Shown here: positions 39,647-48,824 of the stretch, one piece after another
Numbering within the stretch: position 1 is the stretch's first letter
How the letters are laid out: each line of letters begins with the position of its first letter
From: Streptomyces cylindrosporus
GTDB lineage: Bacteria > Actinomycetota > Actinomycetes > Streptomycetales > Streptomycetaceae
Assembly (NCBI RefSeq): GCF_022698165.1
Contig: NZ_JALDAY010000006.1
Coordinates: 434,001-498,000 of the forward strand
Reading direction: 5' to 3'
DNA: 64,000 nt
The notes under the pieces: generated by a model
Told to the model about the DNA's origin: nothing
Database searches by the model: none
Seen by the model: only the letters and a program-made list of their open reading frames with translations
Position numbers and translations under genes: made by a program

Positions 39647-40615
39647 ATGACCGATCAGTCCACCCCGCCGGGCCGCTGCTGCATGCCGTCGGCCGGGCAT
39701 TCGGCCGAGTCCGTACGGCCGCTGCCCTCGCCCCCGGCCGGGCGGCGCACGGAGGCCGGGACCGACGGGACGGTGCTGCTGCCGGGCGGCGAGTTCCTCA
39801 TGGGGGCCGAGGACGCGGAGGGTTTCCCGGCGGACGGGGAGGGCCCGGTGCGGGCGGTGCGGCTGGACCCGTTCCGCATCGACGCGTACGCGGTCACCAA
39901 CGAGCAGTACGCGGAGTTCGTGGCCGACACCGGGTACGTCACCGACGCCGAGCGGATCGGATGGTCGTACGTCTTCGCCTCCTTCCTGCCCGGCGCGCTG
40001 CGGCGCGGCGCGCCGCGTCCCGAGCACACGCCGTGGTGGTGCGGGGTGGGCGGGGCGGCGTGGAACCGGCCGGAGGGCCCCGGCAGCACGGTCGAGGACC
40101 GCGCGGACCATCCGGTGGTGCACGTGTCCTGGCACGACGCCGCCGCCTACGCGCGGTGGTCGGGCAAGCGGCTGCCGACCGAGGCCGAGTGGGAGTACGC
40201 GGCCAGGGGCGGCCTGGAGCAGAAGCGGTATCCGTGGGGCGACGAGCTGAACCCGTCCGGCGAGTACCGCTGCAACATCTTCCGCGGCACCTTCCCCGCC
40301 AAGAACACCGCCGCCGACGGCTACCGCGGCACCGCCCCCGTGGACGCCTTCGAACCCAACGGGTACGGCCTGTACAACGTGTCCGGCAACGTCTGGGAGT
40401 GGTGCGCGGACTGGTGGTCCACCGACCACGACGGCCCTGCGACGACCAATCCGACAGGCCCGGCCGACGGCACGGCGAGGGTCATCCGGGGCGGCTCCCA
40501 CATGTGCCACCGGTCCTACTGCAACCGCTACCGCGTCGCCGCCCGCAGCGCCAACACACCGGACAGCTCCAGCGGCCACACCGGGTTCCGCTGCGTGCGG
40601 GACGCGGGGCGGTGA
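39647..40615 (+). CDS. Formylglycine-generating enzyme (sulfatase-modifying factor)
   Basis: A 322-residue FGE. It oxidises the Cys of a CxPxR motif in sulfatases to formylglycine, with copper and O2. The fold blocks are VLLPGGEFLMGAED, the DAYAVTNEQYAEFVADTGYV region, HVSWHDAAAYARWSGKRLPT and GNVWEWCADWW; the active-site pair is in GGSHMCHRSYCNRYRVAARS (two Cys five apart). The length matches Streptomyces FGE. GAAGCG precedes the ATG. No sulfatase gene lies in the window, so its target is elsewhere on the chromosome. Confidence 0.93.
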   Translation: MTDQSTPPGRCCMPSAGHSAESVRPLPSPPAGRRTEAGTDGTVLLPGGEFLMGAEDAEGFPADGEGPVRAVRLDPFRIDAYAVTNEQYAEFVADTGYVTDAERIGWSYVFASFLPGALRRGAPRPEHTPWWCGVGGAAWNRPEGPGSTVEDRADHPVVHVSWHDAAAYARWSGKRLPTEAEWEYAARGGLEQKRYPWGDELNPSGEYRCNIFRGTFPAKNTAADGYRGTAPVDAFEPNGYGLYNVSGNVWEWCADWWSTDHDGPATTNPTGPADGTARVIRGGSHMCHRSYCNRYRVAARSANTPDSSSGHTGFRCVRDAGR

Positions 40616-40657
40616 GAGCGGACGGCCCGTCGTCCCCGTCTCCCCGCCCGCTTCCGC

Positions 40658-43600
40658 TCAGACGTTACGGCGGTACTGCCCGCCCACCTCGAAGAAGGCG
40701 TCGGTGATCTGCTGCAGCGAGCAGACCCGGGCGGCGTCCATCAGGACGGCGAAGACGTTGTCTCCGCTGATCGCCGCCTCCTTGAGAGCGGCCAGGGCGG
40801 CGTGAGCCGGCTCCTGGTGGCGGGCCTGGAAGTCGTGGACGCGCTCCAGCTGGGAGTGCTTCTCCTGCTCGGTGGCGCGGGCGAGTTCGACGGCGGCGGG
40901 CTCTGCGGTGTCGGCGTGCGGGTTGCGGAAGGTGTTGACGCCGATGAGCGGCAGCGAGCCGTCGTGCTTGCGCTGCTCGTAGAGCATCGACTCGTCCTGG
41001 ATGCGGCCGCGCTGGTAGCCGGTCTCCATCGCGCCGAGGACACCGCCGCGTTCGCTGATCCGCTCGAACTCCTGGAGCACCGCCTCCTCGACCAGGTCGG
41101 TCAGCTCGTCGATGATGAACGACCCCTGCAGTGGGTTCTCGTTCATCGCCAGGCCCCACTCCCGGTTGATGATCAGCTGGATGGCGAGGGCGCGGCGCAC
41201 GGAGTCCTCGGTGGGGGTGGTGACGGCCTCGTCGTAGGCGTTGGTGTGCAGGCTGTTGCAGTTGTCGTAGATCGCGATGAGGGCCTGCAGGGTGGTGCGG
41301 ATGTCGTTGAAGTCCATCTCCTGGGCGTGCAGGGAGCGTCCGGAGGTCTGGACGTGGTACTTCAGCTTCTGCGAGCGCTCGTTGGCGCCGTACTTCTCCT
41401 TCATCGCCACCGCCCAGATACGGCGGGCGACCCGCCCCAGCACGGAGTACTCGGGGTCCATGCCGTTGGAGAAGAAGAACGACAGGTTGGGGGCGAAGTC
41501 GTCGATGTGCATGCCTCGCGCGAGGTACGCCTCGACGTAGGTGAAGCCGTTGGCGAGGGTGAAGGCGAGCTGGCTGATGGGGTTCGCGCCGGCTTCGGCG
41601 ATGTGGTAGCCGGAGATCGACACCGAGTAGAAGTTGCGGACCTGGTGCTGGATGAACCACTCCTGGATGTCGGCCATCATCCGCAGGCTGAACTCGGTGG
41701 AGAACAGGCAGGTGTTCTGCCCCTGGTCCTCCTTGAGGATGTCGGCCTGCACGGTGCCGCGCACGGTCGCCAGCGCACGGGCACGCAGTTCGGCCGCCTC
41801 CTCGGGCGAGGGCTCGCGGCCCTCGGCGTCCCGGAACTTCTCGGTCTGCTGGTCGATGGCGGTGTTGAGGAAGAAGGCCAGGATGGTCGGGGCGGGGCCG
41901 TTGATCGTCATCGACACCGAGGTCGTGGGCGCGACGAGGTCGAAGCCGTCGTAGAGCGCCTTCATGTCGTCGAGGGTGGCGATGGAGACGCCGGAGGTGC
42001 CGACCTTGCCGTAGATGTCGGGGCGCTCGCCGGGGTCGCGGCCGTACAACGTCACCGAGTCGAACGCTGTCGACAGGCGAGTCGCCGGCTGCCCCTCCGA
42101 CAGCAGCTTGAAGCGCCGGTTGGTGCGGAACGGGTCGCCCTCGCCCGCGAACATGCGGGCCGGGTCCTCGCCGTCGCGTTTGAAGGGGAACACCCCGGCC
42201 GTGAAGGGGAATCGGCCGGGCAGGTTCTCCGCGCGCCAGAACCGCACCAGCTCGCCGTGGTCGGTGAAGCGGGGCAGGGCCACGCGCGGGATCCTGTTGC
42301 CGGACAGGGACTCGCGGGTCAGCGTGGTGCGGATCTCCTTGTCCCGGACCTTCACGACCTGCTCGTCGCCGGAGTAGGAGGCCACGACCGAGGGCCAGTT
42401 CTCGATCTGCTGAATGATCTCGTACGGCAGCTGCCGACGCGCCTCGACCAGCAGCGACCGTACGTCCGCCGCGTCCAGGCCGGCGTCGACGAGCTCCTCC
42501 TCGACCAGTGCCAGCCGCTGCACGCGCCGTGCCGCGTCGGCGAGTCGGCCGGTGGCGGAGTGGTAGGCGCGGACGGTTTCGGTGATCTCGGCGAGATAGC
42601 GGACCCGGTCGGCGGGCACGACCTGGCGGATCCCGGAGGAGTGCCGTACGTCGACCGGGGCGAGCGCGCCCTCGACCAGCGGCAGCCCCTTCTCCGCCAG
42701 GAGGGTCTTGAGGTGCTGGTGGAGTGCGGTGACGCCGTCGTCGTTGAAGGTGGCCGCCGAGGTGCCGTACACCGGCATGTCCTCGGGGCGCTTGCCGAAC
42801 GCCTCGCGGTTGCGGACCAGTTGGCGGCCCACGTCGCGCAGCGCGTCCTTGGCTCCGCGCCGTTCGAACTTGTTGATGGCCACCACGTCGGCGAAGTCGA
42901 GCATGTCGATCTTCTCCAGCTGGGAGGCGGCGCCGAACTCCGGCGTCATCACGTACAGCGAGGTGTCGACGAACGGCACGATCGCCGCGTCGCCCTGCCC
43001 GATGCCCGGCGTCTCCACGATCACCAGGTCGAACCCGGCGGCCTTCACCACGTCGATGACGTCCGAGAGGTGCTCGGGCAGCTCGCGGCTGCCGCGGGTG
43101 GCCAGGCTGCGGAAGAACACCCGGTTGCCGTCGAGGGAGTTCATCCGGATCCGGTCGCCGAGCAGCGCACCGCCGCCGCGCCGCCGGGTCGGGTCCACGG
43201 CGATCACCGCGATCCGCAGCTTGTCCTGCTGGTCGACCCGGAAGCGGCGCACCAACTCGTCGGTGAGCGACGACTTTCCGGAGCCGCCGGTGCCGGTGAT
43301 GCCCAGCACGGGCACCACCCGCGCCGAGGCCGCGGCGCGCAGCTGCGCCGTGAAGTCCGCGGGCAGCTTGCCGAGTTCGGCGCCCGTGACGGCGCGGGCG
43401 ATCGCGAACCGGTCGCCCGCGAGGACGGCGGCGACGTCGGCCGGCTTGCTGTCCCACAGGTCGAAGTCGCAGTCCCGGACGACGGAGTTGACCATCCCGG
43501 CGAGGCCCATCCGCTGCCCGTCCTCCGGCGAGAAGATGGTCACCCCGCTCCCCCGCAGCCGGGCGATCTCCTCGGGCACGATGACACCGCCGCCACCGCC

Positions 43601-43888
43601 CACCACGCGCACGTGCTCCGCCCCCTGCTCGCGCAGCGACTCGACCAGGTACTCGAAGTACTCGACATGCCCGCCCTGGTACGAGGAGACCGCCACCCCG
43701 TGCGCGTCCTCCTCCAGCGCCGCGTCCACGACCTCCTGCACCGACCGGTTGTGACCGAGGTGGATCACCTCGGCGCCCTGGGACTGGAAGATCCGCCGCA
43801 TGATGTTGATCGACGCGTCGTGCCCGTCGAACAGGGCCGAGGCCGTGACCAGACGGACGGGGTGCACAGGGCGGTGCAGATCGCTCAT
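40658..43888 (-). CDS. icmF: Fused isobutyryl-CoA mutase (B12-dependent) with G-protein domain
   Basis: A 1076-residue fusion matching IcmF. Order: B12-binding domain (residues 8-140; DGHDASINIMRR is the DxHxxG cobalt-ligand motif, with SSYQGG and VVGGGGGVI), a MeaB-type GTPase chaperone (190-480; P-loop GITGTGGSGKSSLTDE, VIVETPGIGQGD, VAINKFERRG) and the substrate-binding mutase TIM barrel (550-1060; SISGYHIAEAGANPISQLAF, NGFTYVEAYLARGM). It interconverts isobutyryl-CoA and n-butyryl-CoA, or related acyl-CoAs, and repairs its own cofactor loading. GGGAAGG lies 7 bases before the ATG. Twin palindromes in the promoter suggest tight repression. Confidence 0.95.
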   Translation of the reverse strand: MSDLHRPVHPVRLVTASALFDGHDASINIMRRIFQSQGAEVIHLGHNRSVQEVVDAALEEDAHGVAVSSYQGGHVEYFEYLVESLREQGAEHVRVVGGGGGVIVPEEIARLRGSGVTIFSPEDGQRMGLAGMVNSVVRDCDFDLWDSKPADVAAVLAGDRFAIARAVTGAELGKLPADFTAQLRAAASARVVPVLGITGTGGSGKSSLTDELVRRFRVDQQDKLRIAVIAVDPTRRRGGGALLGDRIRMNSLDGNRVFFRSLATRGSRELPEHLSDVIDVVKAAGFDLVIVETPGIGQGDAAIVPFVDTSLYVMTPEFGAASQLEKIDMLDFADVVAINKFERRGAKDALRDVGRQLVRNREAFGKRPEDMPVYGTSAATFNDDGVTALHQHLKTLLAEKGLPLVEGALAPVDVRHSSGIRQVVPADRVRYLAEITETVRAYHSATGRLADAARRVQRLALVEEELVDAGLDAADVRSLLVEARRQLPYEIIQQIENWPSVVASYSGDEQVVKVRDKEIRTTLTRESLSGNRIPRVALPRFTDHGELVRFWRAENLPGRFPFTAGVFPFKRDGEDPARMFAGEGDPFRTNRRFKLLSEGQPATRLSTAFDSVTLYGRDPGERPDIYGKVGTSGVSIATLDDMKALYDGFDLVAPTTSVSMTINGPAPTILAFFLNTAIDQQTEKFRDAEGREPSPEEAAELRARALATVRGTVQADILKEDQGQNTCLFSTEFSLRMMADIQEWFIQHQVRNFYSVSISGYHIAEAGANPISQLAFTLANGFTYVEAYLARGMHIDDFAPNLSFFFSNGMDPEYSVLGRVARRIWAVAMKEKYGANERSQKLKYHVQTSGRSLHAQEMDFNDIRTTLQALIAIYDNCNSLHTNAYDEAVTTPTEDSVRRALAIQLIINREWGLAMNENPLQGSFIIDELTDLVEEAVLQEFERISERGGVLGAMETGYQRGRIQDESMLYEQRKHDGSLPLIGVNTFRNPHADTAEPAAVELARATEQEKHSQLERVHDFQARHQEPAHAALAALKEAAISGDNVFAVLMDAARVCSLQQITDAFFEVGGQYRRNV

Positions 43889-43932
43889 GGCGGGGCCTTC
43901 CCAAGACGAGTCACGGAGCGCCGACACCTAGA

Positions 43933-44006
43933 TACTAGGACGTCCTAGTAAATCGATGGCGCGCCACGCGGTGTGACGAGAAGCACAGGTACTAGGACGT
44001 CCTACT
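43933..44006. promoter_or_regulatory. Twin palindromic operators upstream of icmF
   Basis: TACTAGGACGTCCTAGTA (43933-43950) is a perfect 18-bp palindrome. Its core TAGGACGTCCTA recurs at 43993-44004, flanked by TAC on the left. Their centres are 57 bp apart. The second copy contains the stop codon of the upstream FAD oxidoreductase gene. The size fits a TetR-type dimer; no regulator that would obviously bind it lies adjacent. Confidence 0.85.
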
Positions 44007-45432
44007 TTCGCGCCCGCGCGCGTCGCAGATGGCGCAGCGCCGACGCGGCCGCGTGCGCTCCGCACATGCCGTGCGCCCCGGCCCCGGGCGGGGTGGCGGC
44101 CGAGCAGATGAACATGCCGGGCACCCCCGTGGCGTACGGGTCCGGGGCGGGACGCGGGCGCGCCAGCAGCTGGCGGACGGTGTTGGCGCCGGTGACGATG
44201 TCCCCGCCGGTGAAGTTGGGGTTGTACTCCTCGAACGCGGCCGGTGTGCGCACCGCCGTGCCGACGATCCGCTCACGGAAGCCGGGCGCGAACCGTTCGA
44301 CCTGCCCGACGATCGCCTCGGTGGCGTCGCCGTCGTAGCCGTACGGCACGTGCGCGTACGTCCATACGGGGTGGACGTCCCCGTTTGAGCGCTGCGGGTC
44401 GGCCAGGTACTGCTGCCCGACCAGGACGAACGGCCGCGCGGGCATGCGGCCCAGATGGACGGCCTGTTCGGCGGCGGCGACCTCCTCGAAGGTGCCCCCG
44501 AGGTGCACGGTGCCCGCCCGCCGGGCCGCCTCGTGGGTCCAGGGCACCCCGCCCTCGACCGCGAAGTCCACCTTGAAGGCGGCGGGGCCGCGCCGGAACC
44601 GGCGGTAGGCACGGGCGACCCGGGCCGGCAGCCGGTCGCCGAGGACATCGGCGACCGCGCTCGGCGCGAGGTCGAACAACACCACGTCGGACGGCGGGAG
44701 TTGAGTCACCGACCGCACCCGGACACCCGTCTCGATCCGGCCGCCCCGCTCTGCCAGCAGCGCCGCGAGCGCGTCGCTGATCGCGCGGGAGCCGCCCGCC
44801 GCCACCGGCCAGCCGTACCGGTGCCCGGCCGCGATGATCGACACCCCGATGGCGGCGGTCGCGGGCCGGTGCAGCGGCCGGAAGGCGTGCGCGGCGGCCC
44901 CGCCGAACAGTGCCCGCGCCGCCTCCGTGCGCCACAGCCGCGCCACCGCCGCGGCGGGCAGCAGAGCGGGAACGCCGAAGCGGGCCAGCAACAACGGATG
45001 GTGCGGTACGCGGGTGAGCGGGCCCATGAAGTCGTCGGCCAGCGCGTCGAAGCGCTCGCCCAGCGGCCCGAACAGCCGCTCCCACCGGGCGCCGTCGGGC
45101 CGGCCGAGGCCCTCGGCGGTCTCCCGGACCGACCGGTGCAGGACGCCCGCCGCGCCGGAGTCGAGCGGGTGCACGCAGTCGATCTCGGGCAGGCACCAGC
45201 GCAGCCCCAGGCGTTCCAGGCCGAGCGTGCGCAGGTACGGCGAGCCGACCGCCATCGGATGGGTGGCCGAGCAGTGGTCGTGCAGCAGGCCGGGCGTCAG
45301 CTCGCTGGTGCGGGTGCCGCCGCCGATGGTGTCCGCCGCCTCCAGCACGGTGACGTCGACGCCCTCGCCCGCGAGCCGGACGGCCGCCGCGAGCCCGTTG
45401 GGGCCGCTGCCCACGACGACGGCTGTGCTCAT
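44002..45432 (-). CDS. FAD-dependent oxidoreductase, phytoene-desaturase-like
   Basis: A 476-residue flavoprotein. The N-terminal dinucleotide site is AVVVGSGPNGLAAAVRLAGE, followed by LEAADTIGGGTRTSEL, the GG motif of the amine-oxidase/phytoene desaturase group. The C-terminus MFICSAATPPGAGAHGMCGA is the FAD-contacting block of such desaturases. GHRYGWPVAAGGSRAISDAL is also typical. It probably removes or adds hydrogens on a lipid-like or polyene substrate, but no carotenoid genes are near. Start ATG 45432 has GAGGAG upstream. It is cotranscribed direction-wise with icmF, though the icmF operators lie between. Confidence 0.88.
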   Translation of the reverse strand: MSTAVVVGSGPNGLAAAVRLAGEGVDVTVLEAADTIGGGTRTSELTPGLLHDHCSATHPMAVGSPYLRTLGLERLGLRWCLPEIDCVHPLDSGAAGVLHRSVRETAEGLGRPDGARWERLFGPLGERFDALADDFMGPLTRVPHHPLLLARFGVPALLPAAAVARLWRTEAARALFGGAAAHAFRPLHRPATAAIGVSIIAAGHRYGWPVAAGGSRAISDALAALLAERGGRIETGVRVRSVTQLPPSDVVLFDLAPSAVADVLGDRLPARVARAYRRFRRGPAAFKVDFAVEGGVPWTHEAARRAGTVHLGGTFEEVAAAEQAVHLGRMPARPFVLVGQQYLADPQRSNGDVHPVWTYAHVPYGYDGDATEAIVGQVERFAPGFRERIVGTAVRTPAAFEEYNPNFTGGDIVTGANTVRQLLARPRPAPDPYATGVPGMFICSAATPPGAGAHGMCGAHAAASALRHLRRARARK

Positions 45433-45484
45433 GGTGGCTCCTCGGGGCGGCGGCTCGGCACTCCCTTTCGATGCTAGGTCGGCA

Positions 45485-45494
45485 GTCGTACGAC
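45485..45494. promoter_or_regulatory. Palindrome GTCGTACGAC upstream of the FAD oxidoreductase
   Basis: A perfect 10-bp palindrome 53 bases before the start of the FAD oxidoreductase gene, in the 77-bp gap after the ArsR-like gene. It may be an operator; short length makes chance occurrence possible. Confidence 0.3.
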
Positions 45495-45509
45495 CGCCTC
45501 GACGGGCCA

Positions 45510-46499
45510 CTACCCCCCGGCCACCAGCGCGTTCCCGAGCGCCGTCCGCTCGTACAGCACGTAGTGGCCATGGCGTCGCGCTCCGAGCAGTCCCGCCTCC
45601 CGCAGGGCCGTCAGATGGGCCGACACCGTGGACGGCGCCAGGCCGTGCCGGTCGGCGAGGGCCGTCGTCGCGGCGGGGGCCGTCAAGTCGGCAAGGAGTG
45701 CGGCGCGTTGACGGCCCAGGAGGCGGGCGAGGGCGGCGGGCGGGCGCGCGGGCGAAGTGCTGTGGAGGCGGCCCATGCCCAGGGCCGGGTAGATGACCGT
45801 CGGCTGCCAGGGGCGGGCGAAGCCGCTCACGACGTCCGGCCAGACGAAGACGCTCGGCATCAGCAGGATGCCGCGCCCGTCGGGCCGCTGGGCGTCCGCC
45901 CGGTCCTCGTACTGCCCGAGGGTGAGGGTGTGCGCGGCCCAGTCGACGGTGGGGTGCAGCCCGGTGAGCAGGGCGTCGAGGCCTGTGTCGGCGGCCCTGC
46001 GGGCGCGCTGGGCGATGTCGGCCTCCAGGAGGGCACGGTGGCGCGGCCAGTCCGGGGCGAGCAGGGCGTGCCAGGCCAGCTCGGTGAGGTCGGCCAGGCG
46101 GCGGACGGTCGCGGCGGGGTCGTCGAGGGCGGCCCGGCCCTGCGGCGACTCGGCGAGGCCGGGTGTGCAGGCGAGCGAGCGTGCCATCTCGGCGCGGGCC
46201 AGGGCGGGGTCGGTGGCGCGCATCCGGGCGAGTTCGTCGTCGATGGAGGGGTACGGCTCCTCTGGCGGCGGGCCGAGGAAGTCCGGGGTGTAGCCGCCGG
46301 GGCGGGGCACGAACAGCCACAGGGGTGCCAGGTCGAGGCCGGCGAGCGTGCGGTCCGTACGGCGCAGCCAGGCGCGGTGGTAGCCGTGCCGGGACGGGCG
46401 GCGCAGCATGCGCAGCGCCTCGTGGGTCTGGCACAGCGGCGAGATCGCGAACCGGCAGCGGGTCAGATCGTCCGGACCCAGGTGCAGGGTCAGCGGCAA
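45510..46499 (-). CDS. ArsR-like winged-helix regulator with long N-terminal domain
   Basis: A 329-residue protein. The C-terminal 80 residues form an ArsR-type winged helix (LGRQRAALLADLTAPAATTA, HGLAPSTVSAHLTALREAGL, RRHGHYVLYERT). The first 240 residues are the conserved domain found with it in Streptomyces (often called DUF5937), with LHLGPDDLTRCRFAISPLCQ at the start. The function of that domain is unknown; it may bind the effector. The MFS exporter gene is divergent across 112 bases, so it is the likely target. Confidence 0.85.
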   Translation of the reverse strand: MPLTLHLGPDDLTRCRFAISPLCQTHEALRMLRRPSRHGYHRAWLRRTDRTLAGLDLAPLWLFVPRPGGYTPDFLGPPPEEPYPSIDDELARMRATDPALARAEMARSLACTPGLAESPQGRAALDDPAATVRRLADLTELAWHALLAPDWPRHRALLEADIAQRARRAADTGLDALLTGLHPTVDWAAHTLTLGQYEDRADAQRPDGRGILLMPSVFVWPDVVSGFARPWQPTVIYPALGMGRLHSTSPARPPAALARLLGRQRAALLADLTAPAATTALADRHGLAPSTVSAHLTALREAGLLGARRHGHYVLYERTALGNALVAGG

Positions 46500-46611
46500 G
46501 GCGGCCTCCGTACGCGGTGTTCCGATTCGGTCAGGAGCGAAACAGTGGAGGGCCTACGCCCGGCCCGGCACGCTGGCCCCCGTTGTTCCCGACACCCCGG
46601 AGGGCATCTGG

Positions 46612-47793
46612 ATGGGCAGCGTACGTCCCGCCGCGTGGCGCAGGGGCGCCGTCGTCGCGGCGCTGATGCTGGCGGCGTTCACCTTCAACACCGCCGAGAA
46701 CCTCCCCGTGGGCCTGTTGTCGCTCATGGCGGCCGACCTGGGGGTGTCACTCGGCGCGGTCGGCATCCTCGTCACGGGATACGGGCTGACGGTGGCCGTG
46801 GTGTCGCTGCCGTTCGCCCGTGTCACCCGCTCGGTGCCGCGCCGGTACCTGCTCGCCGGGCTCCTCGGGCTGCTGGCCGTGGCCAGCTGGGTCTCGGCGG
46901 CGCACGCCGTCTCGTACGGGCTGCTGATGGCGGCGCGCGTGGTCACGGCACTCGCGCAGGCCGCGTTCTGGGTGGTGATGGGCCCGGTCGCGGTCGGCCT
47001 GTTCCCGCCCGAGCGGCGCGGCCGGGTCATGGGGCTGCTGTCCATCGGCGGTTCGCTCGCCACGGTGCTCGGCGTACCGGCCGGGACCTGGCTCGGCGGC
47101 CACAGCGGCTGGCGGGCGCCCTTCGCCGTCCTCGGCGCGCTCGCGCTGGTCTGCCTCCTCGTCGTCGGCGCCCTGCTGCCGACCTCCCGCCCCCAGGAAA
47201 GCCACGCGGCGTACGGCGCCGCCCCGGACCGGCGCCGTTTTCTCGTCGTCGTCTCCACGACCGCCCTGTCGGTGACCGGGGTGTTCGCGGCGTTCACCTA
47301 CGTCGCCGCCTTCCTCGACGAGGTCGGCGGGTTCGGCGAGGACGCCGTGAGCGGTGTGCTGTTCGCGTTCGGAGCGGCCGCGCTCGCCGGCGTCACGCTC
47401 GCCGGGCCGCTGCTCGACCGCTTCCCCCGCGGCACGCTCACCGTGCCGGTGGTCACGCAGGCGGTGGCCCTGCTCGGCCTGTACGCGGGCGGCGGCAGCC
47501 AAGTGGCCGCGGTGGCGCTGCTGATGCTGCTGGGCGCCTCGGTCGCGCCCGTCTTCATGGCCACGCAGAGCCAGGTGCTGCGGGTGGCGCCGGGCCGCAC
47601 CGAGACCGCGCTCGCGGCCAACTCGATGGCCTTCAACGCGGGCGTGGCCGCAGGTGCCCTCCTCGGCGGCGGACTGCTGCCGCTCGTCGGGGTGCGCGGC
47701 ACCTTCCTGGTCGGCGGCCTCCTCACGGTGGGCGCGCTGGCGGTGCTGACCTGGCCGGAGTCCAGGGTGCCGGCCGCCGTGACGGAGCGGTGA
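46612..47793 (+). CDS. MFS transporter (DHA1, 12-helix)
   Basis: A 393-residue transporter with twelve hydrophobic helices. It resembles AraJ/YdhP-type sugar or drug efflux proteins: AAFTFNTAENLPVGLLSLMA in helix 1, GYGLTVAVVSLPFARVTRSV, ALAQAAFWVVMGPVAVGLFP, and GRVMGLLSIGGSLATVLGVP as the helix 5 antiporter motif. ATG 46612 is preceded by CGGAGGG. Upstream in-frame codons lie in the promoter region and are not conserved. It is divergent from the ArsR-like regulator gene. Substrate unknown. Confidence 0.9.
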   Translation: MGSVRPAAWRRGAVVAALMLAAFTFNTAENLPVGLLSLMAADLGVSLGAVGILVTGYGLTVAVVSLPFARVTRSVPRRYLLAGLLGLLAVASWVSAAHAVSYGLLMAARVVTALAQAAFWVVMGPVAVGLFPPERRGRVMGLLSIGGSLATVLGVPAGTWLGGHSGWRAPFAVLGALALVCLLVVGALLPTSRPQESHAAYGAAPDRRRFLVVVSTTALSVTGVFAAFTYVAAFLDEVGGFGEDAVSGVLFAFGAAALAGVTLAGPLLDRFPRGTLTVPVVTQAVALLGLYAGGGSQVAAVALLMLLGASVAPVFMATQSQVLRVAPGRTETALAANSMAFNAGVAAGALLGGGLLPLVGVRGTFLVGGLLTVGALAVLTWPESRVPAAVTER

Positions 47794-47863
47794 CGACGTG
47801 ATCCCTGTCCCGATTGGCGCAGTACGGCACAGCCGCCCCCTCCGGGAGGTCTATCGTGTCCGC

Positions 47864-48799
47864 ATGTCCGTGCCCGAACTGATCCGTATCGTCTCCCGCG
47901 ACTCGCCCATGGCGCTCGCCCAAGTGGAGCGTGTCCGCGCCGAGTTGGCGGTGCTGCATCCCGGGGTGCGCACCGAGGTCGTGCCCGTGAAGACGACCGG
48001 TGACAAGTGGATGGGCGACCTGTCCAAGGTCGAGGGCAAGGGGGCGTTCACCAAGGAGGTGGACGCCGCGCTGCTGGCGCACGAGGCCGATCTCGCGGTG
48101 CACTGCGTGAAGGACGTACCGGCCGACCGGCCGCTGCCCGCAGGCACGACGTTCGCCGCGTTCCTGAAGCGGGACGACATCCGCGACGCCCTCGTCCACC
48201 CGGGCGGCCTCACCCTGGACGAACTCCCGGAGGGCACCCGGATCGGCACCTCCTCGGTGCGCCGCGCGGCCCAACTGGCCGCCACCCACCCGCACCTGGA
48301 GTGCGTGCCGTTCCGCGGGAACGTCAACCGGCGGCTGGCCAAGCTGGCGGCCGGCGAGGCGGACGCGCTGCTGGTGGCGATGTCAGGTCTTGAGCGCATC
48401 GGCCGCCAGGACGTGGTCACCGAGGTGCTCTCCCCGGAGACGATGATGCCGCCGATCGGCGCGGGCATCCTGGCCCTGCAGTGCCGGGAGGGCGACACCG
48501 AGCTGATCGACGCCGTCAGCGGGCTCGGCGATCCGGACACCCACCGGGAGGCCACCGCGGAGCGCATGTTCCTGCACGTCCTCCAGGGCCACTGCAACAG
48601 CCCGATCGCCGGGTACGCGCGCGTGGACCACGGCGGCGAACTCTCGCTGCGGGCCTGTGTCTTCACCCCGGACGGCAAGACGCGGCTGAACGCGCACGAG
48701 TGGGCGGGCCGACTGGATCCGGCCACACTGGGCACGTCGGTCGCGGTGGCACTGCTGCGTCAGGGAGCACGCGAACTCATCGACGGCATCCCGCACTGA
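47864..48799 (+). CDS. hemC: Porphobilinogen deaminase (hydroxymethylbilane synthase), solitary copy
   Basis: A 311-residue HemC. It polymerises four porphobilinogen units into hydroxymethylbilane for haem, sirohaem and B12. Conserved blocks: RIVSRDSPMALAQVERVR at the N-terminus, GDKWMGDLSKVEGKGAFTKE, HCVKDVPADRP, RIGTSSVRRAAQL, ECVPFRGNVNRRLAKL, and LQGHCNSPIAGYARV, where the Cys carries the dipyrromethane cofactor (the usual G-G-C-x-x-P is G-H-C-N-S-P). No other haem gene is nearby, so this looks like a second copy apart from the main hem cluster. GGGAGG lies 17 bases upstream of the ATG. Confidence 0.92.
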   Translation: MSVPELIRIVSRDSPMALAQVERVRAELAVLHPGVRTEVVPVKTTGDKWMGDLSKVEGKGAFTKEVDAALLAHEADLAVHCVKDVPADRPLPAGTTFAAFLKRDDIRDALVHPGGLTLDELPEGTRIGTSSVRRAAQLAATHPHLECVPFRGNVNRRLAKLAAGEADALLVAMSGLERIGRQDVVTEVLSPETMMPPIGAGILALQCREGDTELIDAVSGLGDPDTHREATAERMFLHVLQGHCNSPIAGYARVDHGGELSLRACVFTPDGKTRLNAHEWAGRLDPATLGTSVAVALLRQGARELIDGIPH

Positions 48800-48824
48800 G
48801 CCGGGATCCGCGGGGTGCCGCCGG

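Noticed and set aside
40802..43948. A 1048-residue plus-strand protein opposite icmF
   Set aside because: The composition (Val/Gly/Arg/His-rich, no domains) is typical of the antisense frame of high-GC coding DNA, and icmF is fully supported.
43889..44001. Cobalamin riboswitch before the B12-dependent mutase
   Set aside because: The leader is short and dominated by palindromic operators; no B12-box or multi-stem leader is visible.
44002..46434. A single 810-residue minus-strand protein
   Set aside because: The upper third is a shadow of the ArsR-like gene in another frame; the flavoprotein starts at ATG 45432 with its own ribosome site and FAD motif.
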